Source of the DNA: Chrysochromulina tobinii
Taxonomy: Eukaryota > Haptophyta > Prymnesiales > Chrysochromulinaceae
Assembly: GCA_001275005.1 (NCBI GenBank)
Contig: JWZX01001613.1
Coordinates: 1-13,068, forward strand
Reading direction: 5' to 3'
DNA: 13,068 bases
Position numbers and translations under genes: made by a program. The stretch's first letter is position 1, and each line of letters opens with the position of its first letter. The notes under the pieces are model-generated. The model searched no databases. It worked only from the letters and a program-made list of their open reading frames with translations, and was not told the origin of the DNA. Shown in pieces: positions 1 through 8,600 of the stretch.

Positions 1-240
1 TAGCTCACCACCTGCACATTGGTGTCGGTCGCATACACGTACTCGATGACAGCATGCCGCACGGGCATCAGGGCGTGCGACCGAGTGACGTTGCAAGCGG
101 CCGTGTCGTTCTGCATAACGTGACAGTGCCCGAAGGCCGCCGCTTCTTTCTAGGCGTGAAAGCCTTATCGACGCCACCGCTTCGACTTCCTGGCGATGTC
201 GAGAATCAACGGGTCCCGTTTCGGAGGTCGACCTTGAAAC
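1..240. other. Window edge, no supported gene
   Basis: This stretch precedes the EF-hand gene. The frame used by that gene carries several stops here, the last being TGA at 235-237 just before the ATG at 241, so the coding sequence cannot simply extend upstream. Another forward frame is open from an ATG at 54 to 413 and reads through the start of the EF-hand gene. Its translation has no motif I recognise, and I found no splice pair of reasonable length that joins it to the EF-hand frame. It may hold promoter or 5' UTR, or an exon of something else. Confidence 0.4.
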
Positions 241-2094
241 ATGCTGTGCAGGCCAATTCTCCGCCCAACCTCTCCACCTGCGTTCGCCCGGCAAGTGACG
301 CCCGCCGCTGCAGTTGCCTTCGTGCGCCAGTACGTAGCCTTCTTCTCGGACGCATGCTCGCGGGTCGGCCTCACGTCGCTCGATTTCAACACCTTTGTGC
401 AAGCTCTCCCTGAAGAAGTGCGCAGGCAGCATACGGAGCAGGAAATGACGTCGTGGTTCCAGCTGGCTGACAAGGACGGCGACGGCTGCGAGATCAGCCT
501 GGTCGACTTTGTGCGCTTCTCCCTCTCGATGGCCGCAATAGTCTCCGGCGCGGGTATGCTCGACATCTTCTCCTCCTACGACCGCGATCAAAGTGGCTTC
601 TTGGGTGCAAAGGAGTTTGAGAGCGCGGCTGCGGACATGGGGTTCGGCAAGCACGCGCCCGAGCTCTTCGACGAGCTGGCCGTCATGGACGAGACCGGCG
701 CGCTGCCTCCTCGGCTCGATTACCTACAGTTCGTGCGCGAGTCGCGCCCCGCCAAGGGCACGTCCCGCACGATGCGCGAGTTCATCAAAGCTGTCGACTC
801 GCACGTACGCGCAAACCTCAACTTCGACACGAGCGGCTGGCGCTTCAGCGCCCATGACCCGCCAAGCGTGCGCGCATCCTTGCGCGCCCTGCTCGGGGCG
901 CATGGTCTGACCCTCTCCGACCTGTTCACCAAGCTCGACACGAGCGGGAACAACGTGCTGACCAGAGCGGAGCTCCGCAGCTCGATGATCGTCAGTTTGG
1001 GCTTCCACGGGCCACGGGAGGTGATCGACGAGCTCTTCGACACCCTCGACGACGACGGCTCCGGCTCGATCTCGTTCACCGAGATGAACAGCTGGTACCG
1101 CGGTCGCGACCTCTCTGCCAAACAGGCGCGTCATTGACCTGATGACCTCCTGATGACCCCCTGATGACTTCCTGATGACCTCCTGATGACCGCTGATAAA
1201 CTCTCTGCCAAACAGGCGCTCGCCTTGCGGGTCGTAAAAGCGCGGGAGCTCTCCATGGAGCACGAGATCTCCCGAAGCGAGATCGTCGAGGGCAGCGCGC
1301 CGTGGGATGCGGCGCGATTGCGGCACGAAGTGCGCGCGCTGCTTGAGCGATCCAACCTCCACGTGGCCGATCTCCTCGCTGCATGGGACGGCGACGGCTC
1401 GGGACAGCTCCGCAAGAAGGAATGGCTCGTCAACTTGAAGCGCCTTGCCGTCTCGCGTCCCGCCTCTGCAGGGGCGCCAGGCGGCGGCAGCCGCAACGAC
1501 AACGAGGATGGCGTGCGCCGCTGGCACGATCTGGTGCGTGGTGCGGTCGAAGAGGCCTTCGATGAGATCGACTGCAGCCACTCGGGTACCCTCAGCCGCG
1601 TCGAGCTTGCAAACTGGCTCGAACCGCCGCCGCCGAATGCGCCGCCCAAGGGCCGCACACGGCGCAGATTGAACCTCGGGTCAGCTGGATCGTCCCCTTG
1701 GTCGCGCTCGTTTGGGCTCGCGTGGATGCGCGAGGAGCGGAGGCTCGTCGCGTTACTTGACGAGTCGCGCGCGCTGCGCACTACCCTCGCCACGCGAGTG
1801 CCCGGTACGCCGCTCGCGTGGCCGGCGGTGTCGGAACCTGTGCAGGCACCTACCTTCCCGTCGCCCCCCAAACTCTCGCGCCCCGTGTGGAGTGACTCGG
1901 AGCGCTCGCCGCGCGAGATCAAGGCCTTGAGAGCGCTGCGCGCGGAGATAGCGCGAGATGAAGCTCAGCAGTCGGCTGCAGCACGGAGAAGAGCGTACAG
2001 CGTCTCTGTGCGCTCGCATCTCACGCCTCCTCCCCTCATTCGAAGCGCAACCCCAGCGGCTGTACGCCCAATGAAGGATCATGGTCGTGGGTAG
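241..2094 (+). CDS. EF-hand calcium-binding protein, about six EF-hands, interrupted by a 90-bp candidate intron
   Basis: Two open stretches, 241-1137 and 1186-2094, lie in the same frame. Joining 241-1125 to 1216-2094 gives 587 residues. Calcium-loop motifs are visible. The first, at residue 77 (DKDGDGCEISLVD), has one extra residue before its hydrophobic position. Canonical 12-residue loops with acidic first and last positions start at 114 (DRDQSG), 233 (DTSGNN), 270 (DDDGSG), 353 (DGDGSG) and 414 (DCSHSG). A degenerate loop follows MDETG near residue 150. The last 150 or so residues are basic, Pro/Ser-rich and lack a recognised motif. There is no signal peptide or membrane segment, so it is probably a cytosolic calcium sensor or buffer; its target is unknown. 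ATG 241 is the first in frame after TGA 235-237. If the insert is not spliced, the gene is broken after the fourth loop. The downstream neighbour is convergent. Confidence 0.85.
1126..1215 (+). other. Candidate GC-AG intron, 90 nt
   Basis: The EF-hand frame is open before and after this segment, but the segment has in-frame TGA codons at 1135-1137, 1162-1164 and 1165-1167. It begins GC after CAG and ends in AAACAG. Removal restores the continuous reading SAKQ/ALAL and joins EF-hand segments. Because a 19-bp direct repeat spans both ends, any 90-nt excision within the repeat gives the same mRNA; AG/GC is the only workable junction, since the repeat contains no AGGT. The donor (CAG|GCGCGT) is a weak match to the usual GC-type donor. 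GC-AG introns are known in haptophytes and dinoflagellates. RNA evidence is not visible here. Confidence 0.65.
1140..1194 (+). repeat. 11-bp imperfect minisatellite within the insert
   Basis: Five units of about 11 bp, consensus tgatgacctcc, start at 1140, 1151, 1162, 1173 and 1184, with single-base differences (ccccc, cttcc, ccgc). They make up most of the candidate intron and supply its in-frame stops. Each unit also contains CTGAT/CTGAC-like strings resembling branch-point sequence. Confidence 0.92.
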
Positions 2095-2651
2095 ACGCGC
2101 CGCCGCCGGAGGCATGGACGGACCGAGGGGACTCGGCACTCGTGAGCGTGTCATGAGTCCACTCACGATGATAGATAGGCACAACATTTCACACCGTGTT
2201 CCATTTCACACCGAAATAACAACACACCGCACGCCGTTCAGTCGTTATCATACTACTATTGTAAACGACATGCTTGCACACGGCCAAAGTTCCCCTCCTG
2301 CACAGACAGCGACACCAGATAAAACTCTCTTCTTACAGACCAAAATGCGAACGCAAAGAAAACTTACGCAGGACCTGCCAGACTGCCCGGGCTCATAGTA
2401 GTAGCCTATCGGAGCGGGTGTCTGACACACATACGACATACCCTACCGCCCGGCATAGTGCGTCATCCCTCACTCGATGGACCAAACAAACGAGTTGGCA
2501 TTGAGGTGCCGCACCTCGCTCTGAGCGCCCGCGTGTTTGGCATGCTGACATCCGATCAGCTCTCACTCGAGATGGCGCAGATGAGCTGGTTGGAGCCACC
2601 GATCGTCACGTCCGATCGTCACGTCGCGCACACCTGCCACAAAACCTTCCC
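2095..2651. other. Convergent intergenic region, 3' ends of both genes
   Basis: About 557 bp separate the stop of the EF-hand gene from the stop of the giant minus-strand gene. It is AT-richer than the genes and must hold both 3' UTRs and cleavage sites; I see no AATAAA-type signal I would trust. Small repeats are present: catttcacaccg at 2185-2196 and 2202-2213, and a 13-bp tandem duplication ccgatcgtcacgt at 2599-2611 and 2612-2624. Open frames here have no recognisable protein features. Confidence 0.6.
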
Positions 2652-5600
2652 TCACACCCGGAATGAATCCGCACGTCCCGTGGAGAGAGGAGGGCCCCGG
2701 AATGTACCCGCACGTCCCGTGGAGAGAGGAGGCGCCCGGAATGAATCCGGCGAATTGAGTGGGCCGACGCGCACAGTCGACTTCAAGGGCGGCACAGCAG
2801 CGGCGGCGGCGGCGGAGGAGGAGGAGGAGGAGGAAGCCATGGTGACGGCGAGCGCGTCAAGCTTGTGCTGTTGCCACTTGATACGTACTGCTGACTTTGC
2901 CTCTGCTTGTCGCATTGAGTACCTGCGTCGCTTCACCGAGCCTCCGCCCCTTGAGTTAACACCAGCCTCGGTGAAGCGACGCAGGTACTTAAGCAGCGGA
3001 GTTTCGAAGAGGACGGTGAGGATCACGGGCACGGCGAGGAGCGCAGGGAGAAAGGCCGACATTATCGGATCGTCAGGGTAGGCGTTGGTCACCAACGAGC
3101 TGACCAACGACAAGAAGATGATGACCTGCGCCACCTGTGCAAGGAGGTCGTCCTCTTCTTTCGTGAAGGGAGCGCAGACGCAGTAGGCGCCATATGACAG
3201 GAAGGACATGATGAGCCCAAATATGAGCTGGGCCGGCGTCCCCGCCGGGAAGAAGATGGGCAGCCCGATGAGCAGGATCTTGCGCACGCATTCGAAGATC
3301 TCGAACCAGTACATGCGGAGCTCGTAGCCAGCGGTCAACTTGCGCAGCGTCGTTGGTAGCTCGCCACGTAGCTTTGCGAGGGCTTTACCGGTTGCCTCGT
3401 GCGCTTCCACGGCCTTGCGTACCATCGCATCCTTCTCTGCATGGGGTGGCAGCGGCGTCCGCCTCGAGCTTTGCGAGCGCAAAGTCCGTCTCCCGAGCGA
3501 GCTCAATGCGGCGCATCTCCTGGAGCTGGTGGCGCTCATGGTGGAATATGAGCCCATAGAAGAGGGGCACGCCGATGGGGTAGAGGATGAGCATGACGAC
3601 GGCGTACACGGTGAAGCCCTGGTAGACTGTCCCCTCGCGGTCAATGGAGCGATCGGCTCGCATCAGGTCCACGTGCACCTCCCCAGGCTGGTCATAGGTC
3701 TCGCGCATGAAGAACATAAAGGTCATGGAAGAGCAGCTCGGGTAGACGAGGAAGATGATGAAGAACCACAGATCCGAGCATGCATCGGCGAGGAACGTAG
3801 CAGAGCAAGCGCGCAGGACTGTGCTCGCAAAGGAGAGCAGCAGCACGAGTATGATAGGCGTGGCCGTCTTCAGAACGAGATCGAAGATGAAGTTATCCAG
3901 CAACGGAAGAACACAGCCAAAGGGCAGCAAGTTGACTTGAATGTTGATGTTCTTGAGGCCCTCGAGGATGGCGGTGTAGAAGGCAGGGTACGTGATGTCA
4001 AAGATCACGTCCAGCTGCGAGACCACCTGGATCAGCGAAATCAAGATCCGGATCTTGACTCCAAGTGAACTCATGACTGACGCGAACGTAGCGCCAGCCG
4101 CTGCCAACGTCGTCACTTTATTGGCTTCTGTCATTGTGTCCGTCCCAGCTGCCTCTTGAAGCATGCCTTTGACCACCCCTTCCGTGACGGCCTTCTGAGC
4201 CAGGTGCTTAGCCCCTTGATACTTTTCAACCCCCGCTTCCTCTTCCTTCTTCGGCACGGCAGGGACCTTAGCCCCCCTGCGCTTGCAGATGGCCGTGGCC
4301 AGCACGACGGCGAGAAGAACGACTACGCCGCCGATGATGTAGAAGGTGATCGTCTCCATGGGATTGCCCGCGTCGGAGCACGATTGGCATGGCGATCCGC
4401 GGCCGCCAAAATGCAGCGGATCCTTCACACATAGATCGCACAGCGGCCCAGTGTGACCGTCCGCGCACGACACGTCGCCAGCGAGCTCGGCGCCGAGACA
4501 CGCCTCCTCCAAGTCGCACTTTCGAACGTACAGCGCCCTCGGATTTTGCCGCCAGTGCCCCGGCATGACGGGGATGGTGTCGAGCGTGACGCCCGGCGCG
4601 GTGCAGTTGGTCATCTCCCCTGGTCCTGAATGAATGCTCATGCAGGGCACACACTCGAAGGCACCTGCTGCGACGCGGCTGCTGTCGTTGGTAGCCCGCA
4701 TCATCTCGGCACGCGTCAAGCTGGCGAACGTGTTTGCCTTGCACACGCATTTGACGACCGAGTCGGCGCCTTCGTGCACCGTGGTCGTCCCAGCCACAGG
4801 GCAGTCGAGGCACTTTTGGGGGCCAAGAGGGTTGCGGTCGGCGTTCTCGCCCGTCCAGTCCTTGTACGTGCCAGTCTTGCACGCGTCGCAGCGCACACCG
4901 CCGACGAGCTCGCGCCCAGCCGCACAGACGCATTGGGGGTTGCCCGCTGCATCGAGCTGGCGCACGAAGCTCGCTTGGCACACGCATTCGCTGACGTTGG
5001 TGGCTGCGGTGCCATTGGTGGTTGAGCGGTCGGGGCAGCGCAAGCAGGCTGTTTGGCTTGCGGCGTTCGTGGTCGGGTTGTAAAACCCCTGCTCGCACGC
5101 CACCTCGAGCCCGGCAGTGCACCAGAAGCCCCTCGGGCACACGCGCTCTCGAATGACAGTCACCGTCTGCTGGACCACGGTTGCGGTGGGTGCCACGAGG
5201 GCGGCCACAGACACACCAAGAGCGACGCCGAGGACCGCGGGATCGAGGCTGTTGAGAGCAAAAGATGGGGCCACGATAGGCGGACCGCTCGTGGTGACAT
5301 TGCTGGTGGCGTTGCTGGTGGTGGGATTGGTGGTCACCGTCCGAACTATGGTGTACGTGACGATGGTGGAGCTCGTCTGAAGCCGACGCCCAGCCGCAGG
5401 TGGAGACAGCGACGCCGCCGAAAAGTCGAGCTGCAGGTCCTGCCACCGAACTCCGAGCTGTGCGGCGATGGTTTGGCGATACTGGATCTGACGGGACGCG
5501 TTGCTCAAGAAGGACGAGAGTGGCGCGTTAAGGGAGAGGGAGCCCGTGACAGTCTCGATCGTTTGCGTCTCGACAGTTTCCAACGGGGTCAGGCCACCCG

Positions 5601-8600
5601 TTGGGAGAATGAGGGGCTGGGAGCCAGAGGTATTGAAGTCGTTGAAGTACCCAGGGCACGAGAAGCCCGAGGGGCACGGGATGGGGAACACGCTCCCCGT
5701 CGGAGCCCAAAAGCCAAAGCCGACCGGCACGCAGCCCGCCTCGGACTCGAGACCCGTCCGGTTGTTGTACTTGCCGCCAGGGCACGGCACAGGGGTGGCG
5801 GCGCCCTCGGCGCAGTAGTAGCCCGCCGTGCACGGGCTGCACGACGTCTGACCAGTACGATTCTGGAAGGAGCCCGCTGCACACTTGAGGCACGTCTCCT
5901 GCCCTGACCGGTTGTTGTACGTGCCCGGAGCACACGGCACCGCCATGGCCGAGCCCACAGAGCACGACGTGCCAACCGGGCACACGACGCACTGATCGAC
6001 GGACCTCATCACGCTCAGCGAGGCGTTCTTGTGCGTGCCGCCAGGGCATGGCAGCGCGGCCGCCGCGCCCTCGGCGCAGTAGTAGCCAGGCGTGCACGGG
6101 ATGCACGACGTCTGGCCAGGCAGCTCTTGGAACGAGCCCGGTGCGCACTTGAGGCACGTCTCCTGCTGTGACTGGTTGTTGTACGTGCCCGGAGCACACG
6201 GCACCGCCACGGCCGAGCCCACAGAGCACGACGTGCCAACCGGGCACACGACGCACTGATCGACAGACTTCATCACGCTCAGCGAGGCGTTCTTGTGCGT
6301 GCCGCCAGGGCACGGCAGCGCGGCCGCGGCGCCCTCGGCGCAGTAGTAGCCCGGCGTGCACGGGCTGCACGACGTCTGACCAGTACGATTCTGGAAGGAG
6401 CCCGCTGCGCACTTGACGCACGTCTCCTGCCGCGACTGGTTGTTGTACGTGCCCGGAGCACACGGCACCGCCACGGCCGAGCCCACAGAGCACGATGTGC
6501 CGACCGGGCAGTCGATGCACTCGCTCAAGGAGCCGAGGTAGCCGGTGAGATTGAGCACGGTCTGGTTGGCGTGGGTTCCGCCTGGGCAGGGCTGGGGCGC
6601 GCTTGAGCCCTCGATGCACAGGTAGCCAGGCGTGCACGGCCGGCAGGTGGTGCTGCCCGACATCGACGTGAACGTGCCTGCGGGGCAGAGGTCGCAAATG
6701 GACGTGCCGTTTTGCGCAGCATATGAGCCGGGAAGGCATGCTTTGCAAGCCGAGGCCGCAGTTGATTGGGGCACGGGGTTGGCTGTGCCAGCGGGGCAAG
6801 AGAGGCAAGAGGTATTCGTTGACGCCCCCATGTCCGGGTTGTAGGTGCCAGCAGGGCATGGCAAGAAGGTCAGGCTCAGGGCGGCTGCGCCAGCCACGGG
6901 GCAGAAGCCGCCGGGAGGGCAAGCTGAGCACGCGGACGCGCCGAGATTGGATGAATAAGTGGCTGGCGCGCAGGGCGTGCATCGGGTTGCTCCAGACGTC
7001 GGATTGAACGAGCCCGGGAGGCAGGGCAAGCACCCCTCTGGATCAAAGAGGCCCTGGAACTTGACATACTCCCCCGGAATGCAGGGAATGCAGGCGGTGC
7101 CCGTGGCCGCTTGGCGCTTGCCCGCGGGGCAGCGCGTGCACCTGGGTGCGCCGAAGACGCGCTCGCTGCCCTCCGTGCAAGCGACGCACGCGCCGGTGGC
7201 ATCGAGCTGGCTGTGCTCCTCGCACTCGTAGCAAACGTCGGAGACGTCGTCGCGGCGTGAGGATGGAGACGGGCAGCGGACGCATCCGTTGCCGTAGCGG
7301 CTGCGTGCGGAGCCAGGGTCGGAGCACCTGATGAAGGGCAGCACACGGCTGGGAGTGCCAGAGTTCCCAAGCAGCACGTCCAGGTCGCCGTCGCCATCGA
7401 CGTCCGCCGCCGCGATCGAGTACGTGTACGCGCTGCCACCGGGGAGGTCGATGCTCGTCGGGAATGTGCCGCCGCCTGCGTTGAGCAGCACTCGGCTGGG
7501 ACCGCCCTCGTTCCCAAGCAGCACGTCCAGGTCGCCATTGCCGTCGACGTCCGCCGCCGCGATCGAGCGCGTGCGCGCGCTGCCGCCGGGGAGCGTGATG
7601 CTCGTCGGGAAGGTGCCGCCGCCCGCGTTGAGCAGCACTTGGCTGGGTTTGGTGCTGCCATAGTCATAGTTCCCGAGCAGCACGTCCAGGTCGCCGTCGC
7701 CGTCGACGTCCGCCGCCGCGATCGAGTGCGTGTCAAAAATTCGAGGGCCGCAGTCGGCGCAGTCGGTGCCCCAAACACACAAGCCGCTTGGTCCGCCATG
7801 GCCATCGTCGCAAACCCCATCGGAGGAAGACGTGCACGTCTCCGTGCAGACGCCGGGCAGCGAGATGCTTGTCCAGGAGGTGCCGCCGCCCGCGTTGAGC
7901 AGCACTCGGCTGGGACTCATCTCGTTCCCAAGCAGCACGTCCAGGTCGCCGTCGCCGTCGACGTCCGCCGCCGCGATCGAGTGCGTGCGCGCGCTGCCGC
8001 CGGGCAGCTCCATGCTTGTCATGAAGCTGCCGCCGCCCGCGTTGAGCAGCACACGGCTGGGACTGCTGCCATAGTTCCCAAGCAGCACGTCCAGGTCGCC
8101 GTCGCCGTCGACGTCCGCCGCCGCGATCGATCGCGTGTCAAAAGATCGAGGGCCGCAGTCGGCGCAGTCCGTGCCGGGTAGCTCACACGAGAAACTCCAC
8201 CCATTCCCACCATCCTTCCACCCATCGTCGCAAATCCCATTTGAGGAAGACTCGCACGTCTCCGTGCAGATGCCGCCGTCAGGCAGCGTGATGTACGTCC
8301 AGGAGACGCCGTCGCCAGCGTTGAGCAGCACTCGGCTGGGACTCTTAGAGTTCCCAAGCAGCACGTCGAGGTCGCCGTCGCCATCCACATCCGCCGCCGC
8401 GATCGAGTACGTGAACGCGCTGCCGCCGGGCAGCTCGATGCTCGTCGGGAAGGTGCCGTCGCCTGCGTTGAGCAGCACTCGGCTGGGACCGCCATAGTCA
8501 TAGTTCCCGAGCAGCACGTCCAGGTCGCCATCGCCGTCGACGTCCGCCGCCGCGATCGAATACGTGGTAGATCGAGGGCCGCAGTCGGTGCAGTCGGTGC

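Larger units (their letters stand above)
1111..1219 (+). repeat. 19-bp direct repeat bracketing the 90-bp insert
   Basis: The sequence ctctctgccaaacaggcgc occurs at 1111-1129 and again at 1201-1219, exactly 90 bp apart and in the same reading frame. It looks like a target-site or tandem duplication produced when the insert was gained, with one copy being the original exon sequence. Confidence 0.95.

Noticed and set aside
54-413. 119-codon plus-strand frame as a gene
   Set aside because: No recognisable motif, it overlaps the EF-hand coding region in another frame, and no splice pair of reasonable size links it to that gene.
1138-1200. CRISPR-like array from the regular tgatgacctcc spacing
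   Set aside because: The units are contiguous with no unique spacers and are only 11 bp long; it is a minisatellite.
1186-2094. Separate second EF-hand gene starting at ATG 1186
   Set aside because: The ATG lies inside the minisatellite of the candidate intron, in the same frame as the upstream part, and EF-hand spacing continues across the junction, so one spliced gene is simpler.
5528-7033. 501-codon open frame on the minus strand in another frame of the Cys-rich region
   Set aside because: The in-frame reading has ordered CxxC modules and continuous homology; this one is an out-of-frame shadow of the same repeats.
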